Assembly: GCA_030044295.1 (NCBI GenBank)
Contig: JASHWB010000326.1
Coordinates: 1 to 10,098 of the forward strand
Origin: Candidatus Acidiferrales bacterium
GTDB lineage: Bacteria; Acidobacteriota; Terriglobia; Acidiferrales; UBA7541
DNA: 10,098 nt
Direction of reading: 5' to 3'
Below the pieces are notes generated by a model. It ran no database searches, was not told the DNA's origin, and saw only the letters and a program-made list of their open reading frames with translations. The translations under genes and the position numbers were made by a program. Positions 1 through 6,716 of this stretch are shown here, one piece after another. Position 1 is the first letter of the stretch. Each line of letters opens with the position of its first letter.

Positions 1-885
1 CTCGCGATAGGTAAGCCAACGATGACCTTCGTCGCTCTTCCGTCGCCACGAGCCTGCGTGTACTTCATAGACGGTGAAGGGCGCGTGCAGCCAATCCCGC
101 GCGGCCCGCGCCGAAAGCCATGCGGAATCGTTCCAGTTGTATTTGTGCAAATCCCAAACGACGGAAGCGCTCTTCGGGCGCGTCTCCGCGGCGAAGCCAT
201 ATGGATCAGCTTTCTGCGCCAGGTGGTGTCCAAACCGCGAGAGAATCTCGAATTTGTAAAGCGTGCCTTCCTGAAGTTCAGGTACAAAAATTTCCCAAAT
301 ACCGCTTTCGCCGCGGCTGCGCATCGGATGCGCGCTGCCATCCCACGAATTGAAATTGCCGATCACACTGGCGCGTGAAGCGTTCGGCGCCCACACGGCG
401 AAGTGCACGCCCCGCACTCCGGCCAGTTCGCGCAAATGCGCGCCCAATTTTTCGTACTTCTGCAGGTCAGTGCCTTCACCGGATAGATACAAATCGTAGT
501 CGGTGAGGACCGGAGGAAACGCGTAGGGGTCGAGACATCCAGTTTCGCCTCCATCCGGAAAGTGAAAACGCCATCGGTACGAATCCGGTGGTATCGGCTC
601 GTCCTTTCGTAAGCCTGTCGCTTCCGGCGAGAGAATCGCCTCAAAAACGCCGTCGTCGTGGATTCGATCCGTTGGGTAAGCTGCTCCGCTTGATTTCCAA
701 ACGATCTCGGCTCGAACGGCTTCCCGGTGGAAGGTGCGGATGACCAGAAGGAGTATTCCTCCGCGTTCAATCCAATGAGGGCCAAGGATATGAAATGGAT
801 CGCCGTGGTTTGCCTGCGCGACTGCGTCTAATTCGGCGTCGAAGAGATTGCGGGTTACAGTTACGTCGTCCACCGCCTTTTCCAT
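1..885 (-). CDS. glgB: 1,4-alpha-glucan branching enzyme, N-terminal part (runs off left edge)
   Basis: Glycogen branching enzyme (GH13). It cuts alpha-1,4 glucan chains and re-attaches them through alpha-1,6 bonds in cytoplasmic glycogen synthesis. Reading the minus strand from 885 gives 295 uninterrupted codons. Residues 29-37 read DPFHILGPH, the usual signature of the N-terminal N1 module. Residues about 159-250 are a CBM48 module (GVHFAVWAPNAS at 159-170, GNFNSWDG at 176-183). Residues 272-282 read VYEVHAGSWRR, the well-known GlgB entry into the catalytic barrel. GlgB proteins are usually about 630-740 residues, so roughly 400 or more, including the catalytic Asp/Glu, lie outside the window. 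Start choice: ATG at 885. An in-frame ATG at 894 and a GTG at 873 are alternatives, and the frame is closed by a stop at 913-915. No strong Shine-Dalgarno is seen; only a short purine run (GGAAA) lies just upstream. It is divergent from the sensor kinase. Family assignment is very secure; the exact start is less so. Confidence 0.95.
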   Translation of the reverse strand, partial: MEKAVDDVTVTRNLFDAELDAVAQANHGDPFHILGPHWIERGGILLLVIRTFHREAVRAEIVWKSSGAAYPTDRIHDDGVFEAILSPEATGLRKDEPIPPDSYRWRFHFPDGGETGCLDPYAFPPVLTDYDLYLSGEGTDLQKYEKLGAHLRELAGVRGVHFAVWAPNASRASVIGNFNSWDGSAHPMRSRGESGIWEIFVPELQEGTLYKFEILSRFGHHLAQKADPYGFAAETRPKSASVVWDLHKYNWNDSAWLSARAARDWLHAPFTVYEVHAGSWRRKSDEGHRWLTYRE

Positions 886-930
886 CCTGTCCATTTTCCA
901 TGGAAAGCTTTGCTAACGCTTCCCATTTCT

Positions 931-958
931 ATCTTACCGAACCACGTCTGCGGCGCAA
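931..958 (-). promoter_or_regulatory. candidate sigma70-like promoter of glgB
   Basis: On the minus strand, a TTGCGC -35-like hexamer (953-958) and a TAAGAT -10-like hexamer (931-936) are separated by 16 bp. They would place the transcript start about 35-40 nt before the glgB ATG. The hexamers match consensus at only about 3/6 and 4/6 positions, so this is a suggestion based on position and spacing. Confidence 0.3.
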
Positions 959-977
959 GCCTTCCCGTGCAGTCGTA

Positions 978-987
978 TTTGCGCAAA
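978..987. repeat. 10 bp perfect palindrome between glgB and the sensor kinase
   Basis: TTTGCGCAAA is its own reverse complement. It lies in the divergent intergenic region, 12 bp from a second, longer inverted repeat at 1000-1015 and upstream of the candidate glgB -35. It could be half of a regulator-binding region, but a 10 bp palindrome is not rare by chance in about 220 bp. Confidence 0.3.
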
Positions 988-999
988 CGGCCCCAAAAC

Positions 1000-1015
1000 T
1001 GGTACGGACGTACCA
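1000..1015. promoter_or_regulatory. 16 bp inverted repeat, candidate operator
   Basis: The sequence TGGTACG-GA-CGTACCA has perfect 7 bp arms and a 2 bp centre. The size and symmetry suit a dimeric DNA-binding protein. It sits about 115 bp before the glgB start and about 90 bp before the kinase start, so it could affect either gene. No second copy was noticed elsewhere in the window. The regulator is unknown. Confidence 0.4.
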
Positions 1016-1104
1016 TTGTGCGCCCTCTGCCATGCCGGTAAAACGGTTGTGCGGGGCGAGATCCTTTCCCGCCCTAAGTTCTTATCCTCTTTGACCTTGG
1101 ACTG

Positions 1105-4100
1105 ATGCCGACACGATTCAGTGCGGGCGGCCGCAAGAAGCCCGCCTCTCGCGATACTGAAATTGTGAGCCGCAAGGCCGCGCGCACGGAACCGCTGCCT
1201 GATGCCGGGCCGCGTGCGGCTATTTCTTCCATTTCGGACGCGAACTTCGAACTGCTGTTTTCTGATAATCCCCTCCCAATGTTCGTGTTCGACCGTGACA
1301 CGTTTGTCTTCCTGGAGGCAAATGCCGCAGCCCTAACGGCTTATGGCTATTCTCGCGACGAGTTCCTTGGTATGAGCATCATCGACATCCGGCCGGCGGA
1401 GGATATCCAGCGCTTAATGCAGGTAGCCCGCAGTCCCAGGAAATCGCCGCAGGTGAAGGGCTGCTGGAGGCACCGGCGCAAGAACGGCGAGCTATTTGAC
1501 GCAGAAGTGACCGCGCAGGAAATTGCGTTCGCAGGCAAACGAGCTGTCTTAGCCGTAGTCCAGGACGTGACCGTGCGCCGCTCGGCCGAGCGCCAAATGG
1601 CCGAGCACACTGCTTTTTTGCACGCACTCACGGAAAATAACCCGTCGGCGGTCGTTGCTATCGACATGCACCGACGGGTGCAGATGTGCAATCCGGCGTT
1701 CGAGCGCCTCTTCGGCTACAAGCTTGGCGAGATTCGCGGCCGCACCCTCGAATCACTAGTAGCTCTCCCTGGTCACGAAGGCGAAACCGTGGCGCTGGTC
1801 AATAGCATCGCGCGGGACGGAGGCATCTGCCTTTCGGCGAAGCGCCGGCGCCGCGACGGTTCGTTTATCGACGTCCGCATCACGGGAGTGCCTCTCGTAG
1901 TCAATGGCGAAGCGCAAGGCTGCTTCGGCATATACGAGGACATAACCGAACGAAGCCGTGCCGCCAGCGCCCAACAGCTTGCCGAGCAACGCTACCGGAG
2001 GATTTTCGAGAACGCCATAGAGGGCTTTTTCGAATCCACACCGGCCGGGAAATTCTTGACTGTCAATCCAGCCATGGCACGTATCGCAGGTTACGATTCG
2101 CCTGCGGAAATGATCGCGGGAATTTACGATATCGGGCAGCAGCTTTATGTGGACCCTTCGATTCGCGGCGAGGTGAAGCGCCAATTGGAAGAAAAGGGAG
2201 AGTTAAACGGTTTCGAGTGCCAGATGCCGCGCAAGGATGGCAGCATCATCTGGATATCGATGAACGTCCGCGCCCTGCGCGACGCGAGCGGCAAGATAGT
2301 CAGCCATGACGGGACTGCCGAGGATATCACCGAGCGCAAGATAGCGGAGCTCCGCCGCCAGGTCAGCACCGAAATCATCCATGCGATCGGCGCCACGGAA
2401 AACCTCGATGAGTTGCTCGGCGTGGTACACGGCGCCATCAGCAAAGCGCTCGACGCAGAAAATTGTTTCGTAGCATTGCGCGACGCCTCAGGAACGTTCA
2501 CCTTCCCTCTCTTCCGCGACAAATTTGATCCCCAGCCGGAGCCGCAAGGACTTGGGCGTGGTTGTGCCGCCTACGTCTTTCGTAGCGGCAAAGCTCAGCT
2601 GATTCCACCACGTAGAATGCAGGAGTTGGTAGCCCAGGGTGAGGTCGATCTTCAGGGCACCGCTTCCCGCTCTTGGCTGGGCGTCCCACTGCGAACTCTG
2701 ACGGAGACGATCGGTGTACTCGTCGTCCAGAGCTACGATCGCGAGAACGGCTATACCGAAAACGATAAGGAATTCCTAGCCTCTGTGGGTGGCCAAATCG
2801 GCTTCGCGATCGAGAGAAAGCGTGCGGAGGGCCGTCTGCGAGAGAGCGAAGCGCGGCTGCGCGTCTTGATGGAGCAGCTTCCGGCGGTCGTCTGGACAAT
2901 TGATACCGACCTGCGGTTTACGTCGGCGCTGGGCGCGGGGCTCGCGCGGCTGGGCCTCAAACGCGACCAGATCGTTGGCACTTTGTTATCCGAATACTTT
3001 GAGACGAACGATTCGACTTTCCTTCCCATCGCGGCGCATCGCCGAGCTGTCGCCGGCGACCCGGTGACGTTTCAACTAGATTGGAAAGACGGTTCGTATG
3101 CATGCCACGTCGAGCCGCTTCGCGACACCGAAGGCGACGTCTGCGGCGCGATCTGCATGGCGCTCGACGTTACCGATCGCAAGCGGCTCGAAGAGCAGTT
3201 TCGCCAAGCCCAGAAAATGGAAGCGGTCGGACGTCTGGCCGGTGGCATCGCCCACGACTTTAATAACCTGCTCATGGTCATCCAGGGCTACGCCGACCTG
3301 ATGATGGAGCGCTTGCCCGCTGGCGATTCTCTCCACCGCAACGCTGAGCAGATCCAGGTGGCCGCCCGCCGCGCGACATCCCTTACCCAGCAGTTGCTGG
3401 CCTTCAGCCGTAAACAGATGCTCGCGCCGAAAGTGCTGAACATCCACAGCGTCGTGGGCGACATGGAAAAGATCCTCCGTCGCTTGATCGGCGAAGACGT
3501 CGAGCTGCGGACCTCCACGCAAGCGGATCTTTGGCTCGTGAAGGCAGATCGCAGCCAGATCGAACAAGTGGTCATGAACCTGGCGGTGAACGCGCGTGAC
3601 GCCATGCCACGCGGCGGCCGGTTGACCATCGAAACGGCCAACGTCGAGCTCGATCGATCCAGCGCACAGCCGCCGCTCGTCCTTAACCCCGGAAAGTACG
3701 TGATGCTGGCCGTCACCGACAGCGGCTGCGGCATGGACGCCGCGATTCAGGCTCACATCTTCGAACCTTTCTACACCACAAAAGAGAAAGGGAAGGGAAC
3801 AGGCCTCGGGCTCGCCACCGTGTACGGCATCGTGAAACAGAGCGGCGGATACATCTGGGTATACAGTGAGCCGGATCGCGGAACTACATTTAAGATTTAC
3901 CTTCCGAAAATCGAAGACGAAGTTCCCGGTGAGGTTTTGGATCGCCACCCCGGCTCCTTCGCCCTGCCGCGCGGCTCCGAGGTCATTCTGCTGGTCGAGG
4001 ACGAGAAGGGCGTCCGCGAACTCGCGCGCCAGTATTTAGAGATGAGCGGTTACACCGTGCTCGAAGCCGAGGACGGCCAGACCGCCCTCGAACTCTCCGG

Positions 4101-4356
4101 TATGCACTCCGGCCCCATCCATCTTTTGATGACCGACGTGGTGATGCCCGGTATCAGTGGTCGGGAACTTGCCGAACGAATCTCCCGCCTGCGTCCCGGG
4201 ATAAAGATTCTCTATATGTCCGGCTATACCGACCAGTCGATCGTTCACCACGGGATCCTTGAAAGCGACGCTGTGCTGTTGCAGAAACCCTTCAACATGG
4301 CCTCCCTCGCGTCCAAACTCCGCGAAATTCTTTCCGCAGAGATCGTCGAGCAGTAG
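1105..4356 (+). CDS. soluble PAS/GAF hybrid sensor histidine kinase with C-terminal receiver domain
   Basis: A 1083-residue hybrid two-component kinase. Domains in order: PAS about 41-160, PAS about 168-285, PAS about 296-413, GAF about 420-572, PAS about 582-695, HisKA about 703-770, HATPase_c about 812-935, receiver about 960-1076. The H-box GGIAHDFNNLL puts the phospho-accepting histidine at H717, in the HDFNNLL-type subgroup. The N-box is intact (N825/N829), as are the G1 box DSGCGM (872-877), the F-box EPFYTT and the G2 box GKGTGLGL. The receiver has acidic E965/D966, phospho-acceptor D1011 (TDVVMPG), S1039 and K1061 (KPF). PAC-type ends such as YEDITER and TAEDITERK close the PAS domains. 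There is no signal peptide or membrane segment, so it probably senses a cytoplasmic or diffusible cue. There is no DNA-binding output domain and no partner regulator in the window, so phosphate presumably passes to a protein encoded elsewhere. Start: first ATG of the frame, with a weak ribosome site; GTG at 1165 is possible. The ligand cannot be read from the sequence. Confidence 0.95.
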   Translation: MPTRFSAGGRKKPASRDTEIVSRKAARTEPLPDAGPRAAISSISDANFELLFSDNPLPMFVFDRDTFVFLEANAAALTAYGYSRDEFLGMSIIDIRPAEDIQRLMQVARSPRKSPQVKGCWRHRRKNGELFDAEVTAQEIAFAGKRAVLAVVQDVTVRRSAERQMAEHTAFLHALTENNPSAVVAIDMHRRVQMCNPAFERLFGYKLGEIRGRTLESLVALPGHEGETVALVNSIARDGGICLSAKRRRRDGSFIDVRITGVPLVVNGEAQGCFGIYEDITERSRAASAQQLAEQRYRRIFENAIEGFFESTPAGKFLTVNPAMARIAGYDSPAEMIAGIYDIGQQLYVDPSIRGEVKRQLEEKGELNGFECQMPRKDGSIIWISMNVRALRDASGKIVSHDGTAEDITERKIAELRRQVSTEIIHAIGATENLDELLGVVHGAISKALDAENCFVALRDASGTFTFPLFRDKFDPQPEPQGLGRGCAAYVFRSGKAQLIPPRRMQELVAQGEVDLQGTASRSWLGVPLRTLTETIGVLVVQSYDRENGYTENDKEFLASVGGQIGFAIERKRAEGRLRESEARLRVLMEQLPAVVWTIDTDLRFTSALGAGLARLGLKRDQIVGTLLSEYFETNDSTFLPIAAHRRAVAGDPVTFQLDWKDGSYACHVEPLRDTEGDVCGAICMALDVTDRKRLEEQFRQAQKMEAVGRLAGGIAHDFNNLLMVIQGYADLMMERLPAGDSLHRNAEQIQVAARRATSLTQQLLAFSRKQMLAPKVLNIHSVVGDMEKILRRLIGEDVELRTSTQADLWLVKADRSQIEQVVMNLAVNARDAMPRGGRLTIETANVELDRSSAQPPLVLNPGKYVMLAVTDSGCGMDAAIQAHIFEPFYTTKEKGKGTGLGLATVYGIVKQSGGYIWVYSEPDRGTTFKIYLPKIEDEVPGEVLDRHPGSFALPRGSEVILLVEDEKGVRELARQYLEMSGYTVLEAEDGQTALELSGMHSGPIHLLMTDVVMPGISGRELAERISRLRPGIKILYMSGYTDQSIVHHGILESDAVLLQKPFNMASLASKLREILSAEIVEQ

Positions 4357-4361
4357 CCCGT

Positions 4362-4409
4362 CGGAACAACTAACTCTGCACGTTCCGTTGGTCCCAGTTG
4401 AAACAACTG
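4362..4409. repeat. two short inverted repeats after the kinase stop
   Basis: CGGAAC (4362-4367) pairs with GTTCCG (4382-4387) across a 14 nt loop. CAGTTG (4395-4400) pairs with CAACTG (4404-4409) across AAA. Both have perfect 6 bp arms and begin within 40 nt of the kinase stop codon. Neither is followed by a T-run, so a classic intrinsic terminator is not shown. The rest of the 258 bp gap to 4614 shows no convincing gene on either strand. Confidence 0.25.
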
Positions 4410-4601
4410 CTCGCGCACGAACCATTCATTCGTTGGACGTTTCAGACTGGAAGTATCGGACTCGACGGGCCGATAGCAGCAAGTCCTTTAGCTGCACTGC
4501 AAGCTGCTGCCTTTCCGCGCTGCTGCTCGTCTATCCTTGGCCTCCGGCGTGCATTCCAGTTGTTGCAGGTTGCGCAAGAAGAATTTGAGTGATATGCGGC
4601 T

Positions 4602-4608
4602 AGGGGGG
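4602..4608 (+). promoter_or_regulatory. strong ribosome binding site that fixes the start at 4615
   Basis: AGGGGGG ends 6 nt before the ATG at 4615. The in-frame ATGs at 4537 and 4594 lack a comparable purine run, so this site decides the start of the small downstream gene. Confidence 0.6.
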
Positions 4609-4614
4609 ACGGAG

Positions 4615-4899
4615 ATGCTAGAGAATGCGGCAACGCGAATCAGCGGAAGCGTGACCGAAGATTGCTTGTTCGAACGGCGGCTTTGGATTGCCGTCTTGAT
4701 GATCGCCGTGGAGGATTGGCGCAGCGGAACTTTGCGAAACCGTCGGGCCGCGCAGCGGTTCCTTTTCGAGGACTACAACGACTTCGAGCACGTGTGCGCC
4801 TCTGCAGGTATCGATCCGAATGGCTTTCGTTCAGGCCTGCTCAGGATCGGCAAAAAGATCGCAATGCAAGGTCCATGGGAAGCGAAAATGGTGGCGTAG
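4615..4899 (+). CDS. small uncharacterised protein (94 aa)
   Basis: I cannot assign this to a named family. It encodes 94 residues, mostly predicted helical, with a conserved-looking core LWIAVLMIAVEDW (23-35), a basic stretch RNRRAAQRFLF (41-51), an acidic aromatic patch EDYNDFEHVC (52-61) and AGIDPNGFR (64-72). The layout (hydrophobic helix ending in ED, then a basic/aromatic F-x-x-D-Y-F segment, then AG-x-DP) resembles small unknown proteins from phage and bacterial genomes that read roughly AVLxxAIxDA...WLFSDDFxWVCxLAGLDP. That resemblance is from memory and is only suggestive. It is probably cytoplasmic: the hydrophobic stretch is short and ends in charged residues. The AGGGGGG site supports translation. 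It lies alone between the kinase and the nucleotidyltransferase, 258 bp and 133 bp from them, so it is probably its own transcription unit. Confidence 0.6.
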   Translation: MLENAATRISGSVTEDCLFERRLWIAVLMIAVEDWRSGTLRNRRAAQRFLFEDYNDFEHVCASAGIDPNGFRSGLLRIGKKIAMQGPWEAKMVA

Positions 4900-4954
4900 G
4901 CGCGCCTGTCAGTTCGCGACGCTGCACTCTTTTGGCGTGCGTAAGGGTGACTGC

Positions 4955-4971
4955 CGAGCCGAAAGGGCTCG
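4955..4971 (+). terminator. short hairpin, possible weak terminator after the 94-aa gene
   Basis: CGAGCC (4955-4960) and GGCTCG (4966-4971) form a perfect 6 bp GC-rich stem with loop GAAAG. It lies 55 nt after the stop codon of the small gene and 61 nt before the next start. The downstream sequence is only mildly T-rich, with a TTTT about 12 nt later, so termination is uncertain. It could instead be a leader structure of the next gene. Confidence 0.3.
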
Positions 4972-5032
4972 ATTGCCTCCGATTTTCTGCCGACTGGCGT
5001 AATATTCTCTCGCCGGTTTCTCTGGACTCGAC

Positions 5033-6235
5033 ATGGCGACACCCGCGAGCGATTTGGTCTACCCCGAAAAGCGGCTCCTCGTTTGCTGCGCCCGAACGCG
5101 TATCGAAGCCTCCGTAGCAGAGAGAATCCGTGACGTTTTCGTCCAGCCGCTCGACTGGGATTCACTGATTTCAGCCGCAGCTGAGCACGGCGTCGCGCCG
5201 CTGCTACATCGGCATCTTTCCACGATCACCACGGCCGTAGGGCCCCCCGAACAACTAACGCGGCTGAAAGAGCACGTCCATGCGGCCTCTCTTCGCAGCC
5301 TGGTGCTAACTGCCGAGCTGATTCGCATCCTCGAAGCGCTGTCCACAGCAGGAGTTAAGGCCATACCGTATAAGGGACCCGTCCTTGCGGTCCAGGCCTA
5401 CGGAGATGTCGCGCTGCGCGAATTTGACGATTTGGATGTCGTCGTTCGCCAACGGGACATTGCCGCCGCGGACAGAATCTTCACCCAGCTAGGATATTCG
5501 CGTGAGTTTCCGCCCATTTTTTCTCCCGACCGGCAATCATCTCTGATTCCCGGCGAATACAATTACCGCGACCGCGGTCGTCGCTTGATGGTCGAGCTCC
5601 ACACGGAGCACACGCTCCGCCACTTTCCTTCGAAGCCTAATCTCGATGAGCTCGCGGGACATCTCTCTTCTGTGCGCTTAAGCGGGCATGACGTTGGCAC
5701 CTTTGGTCCTGAAGACACGCTGGTGTTCCTTTGCGTTCACGGCGCGAAAGACTTTTGGCAGCGGCTCATCTGGGCGGCCGACGTGGCCCAACTCATCGGT
5801 TCGCGCGAGCAATTCGATTGGGATCGCGCGTATGCATTCGCCGATGCTGTTCGCGCGTGCCGCATCTTGCATCTTGGGCTCGCACTCGCCGATCGCCTGT
5901 TTCAAATTTCACTGCCGGACGAAATTCGCTCGAGGGTCCGTGCGGACGCGCCTGCTGGATCGATGGCGGTAGAAATCGAGCGGAGGCTGCTGGGTCGCAC
6001 AGTATTGCCGCTCGGCGCGCGCGCCGCTTTTGCGTATCGGAGCCGCATGGTCCGGGGCACGCTGGCCGGACTTCGTTATGCTATTCGACTCGCCACCGCT
6101 CCGGCCGCCGACGACTGGCAGTCGATGCGACTCCCGCGCCCGCTCGCGCCACTCTACGCCGCACTTCGCCCGTTCCGGCTTCTGCGAAAGTACGGCGTCT
6201 CGGGACAACCCCCTGCCCGCACTCCTGAGGTTTGA
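5033..6235 (+). CDS. nucleotidyltransferase family protein (NTP_transf_5-like)
   Basis: A 400-residue protein resembling the uncharacterised nucleotidyltransferase family NTP_transf_5 (PF14907), whose fold is related to polymerase-beta-type nucleotidyltransferases. Seen in the sequence: an N-terminal helical lead with LDWDSLISAAAEHGVAPLL (40-58), then YKGPVLAVQAYGDVALREFDDLDVVV (113-138), carrying the KG loop and the acidic pair D133/D135 expected to bind metal. VELH (187-190) is a likely third acidic strand, and VHGAKDFWQRLIWAADVAQLI (235-255) is typical of the family's helical half. The C-terminus is Arg/Pro-rich. No signal peptide or membrane helix is evident. Members often sit in exopolysaccharide or capsule clusters, but no such genes are visible here, so the substrate is unknown. 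The ATG at 5033 is the first in frame and gives the expected family N-terminus; its ribosome site is weak. The gene converges on the DUF1761-like gene with a 22 bp gap. Confidence 0.85.
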   Translation: MATPASDLVYPEKRLLVCCARTRIEASVAERIRDVFVQPLDWDSLISAAAEHGVAPLLHRHLSTITTAVGPPEQLTRLKEHVHAASLRSLVLTAELIRILEALSTAGVKAIPYKGPVLAVQAYGDVALREFDDLDVVVRQRDIAAADRIFTQLGYSREFPPIFSPDRQSSLIPGEYNYRDRGRRLMVELHTEHTLRHFPSKPNLDELAGHLSSVRLSGHDVGTFGPEDTLVFLCVHGAKDFWQRLIWAADVAQLIGSREQFDWDRAYAFADAVRACRILHLGLALADRLFQISLPDEIRSRVRADAPAGSMAVEIERRLLGRTVLPLGARAAFAYRSRMVRGTLAGLRYAIRLATAPAADDWQSMRLPRPLAPLYAALRPFRLLRKYGVSGQPPARTPEV

Positions 6236-6257
6236 GTGGTGCGCGAGAGCGATCCGC

Positions 6258-6665
6258 CTACCGAAGAATCAGGTCAACTCCAAGCGCCGCTACGGACAAT
6301 TTAACCAGCCAACCAAGCGAATACGAAGCGGCAATCGCCGGCTGCAATTTGACGAAAAGCGCCATCGTGATCATCCACGGCAGTATCGCGATCAGCCATA
6401 TGCCTAGGCCCAGAGCGAATGAGGAGGAGAACGACTGGAGGTGAAGCGATTGGCACACCACCGCGAAAACCGCGCACGTCAAGAAGGGAAGCGGAGCCGA
6501 CCAGGCAATCGCGTGAGATTCGCCGCGAGTACCTCCATTGTGCCGCCAAATTTCTGGATGCTTATTGAACCGCTTGTAAAGCAGATCGCCCATGAAAAAC
6601 CAGTCCGTCAGCGAGGCAACGAAACCAGTAACCAGCACGGTCAATACGAAGCGTGTCCAATTCAT
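6258..6665 (-). CDS. DUF1761-like small integral membrane protein
   Basis: A 135-residue protein with about four hydrophobic helices: residues 5-25, 56-76, 82-103 and 110-133. The N-terminus MNWTRFVLTVLVTGFVASL followed by TDWFFMGDLLY, and the later GLGIWLIAILPWMITMALF, match the layout of the DUF1761 group (MNW... start, then a W-x-x-lF segment, then paired C-terminal helices). Molecular function is unknown for that group. The start is well fixed: a perfect AGGAGG (6675-6680, minus strand) lies 9 nt before the ATG. It follows the HTH-TOBE gene on the same strand after 51 bp with no terminator seen, so the two may be co-transcribed and the membrane protein may be under that regulator's control. 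The family call is moderate; membrane location is strong. Confidence 0.8.
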   Translation of the reverse strand: MNWTRFVLTVLVTGFVASLTDWFFMGDLLYKRFNKHPEIWRHNGGTRGESHAIAWSAPLPFLTCAVFAVVCQSLHLQSFSSSFALGLGIWLIAILPWMITMALFVKLQPAIAASYSLGWLVKLSVAALGVDLILR

Positions 6666-6716
6666 TGCCGTCTGCCTCCTGCGGTGTATGTGTTCGCGAT
6701 GTGAATGCGGGGCAAA

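Noticed and set aside
363..785. 140-residue minus-strand frame near the left edge
   Set aside because: It overlaps glgB in another frame of the same strand. The glgB frame carries the DPFHILGPH and WAPNAS motifs, while this one has Ser/Arg-rich noise.
795..1094. 99-residue plus-strand frame just before the kinase
   Set aside because: It overlaps the glgB start and its promoter region on the other strand, is Arg/Pro-rich, and shows no domain or convincing ribosome site.
3076..3948. 290-residue open frame on the minus strand inside the sensor kinase
   Set aside because: It lies opposite the HisKA/HATPase coding region, whose motifs are intact. Its translation shows no family motif and looks like a codon-bias shadow.
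4537..4614. Upstream in-frame ATGs (4537, 4594) as starts of the small protein
   Set aside because: No ribosome site precedes them and the added residues look non-coding; AGGGGGG favours 4615.
4364..5259. 11-base direct repeat GAACAACTAAC at 4364-4374 and 5249-5259
   Set aside because: One copy is inside the nucleotidyltransferase coding sequence and the other is intergenic, with no flanking similarity. This is probably coincidence and not an attachment site.
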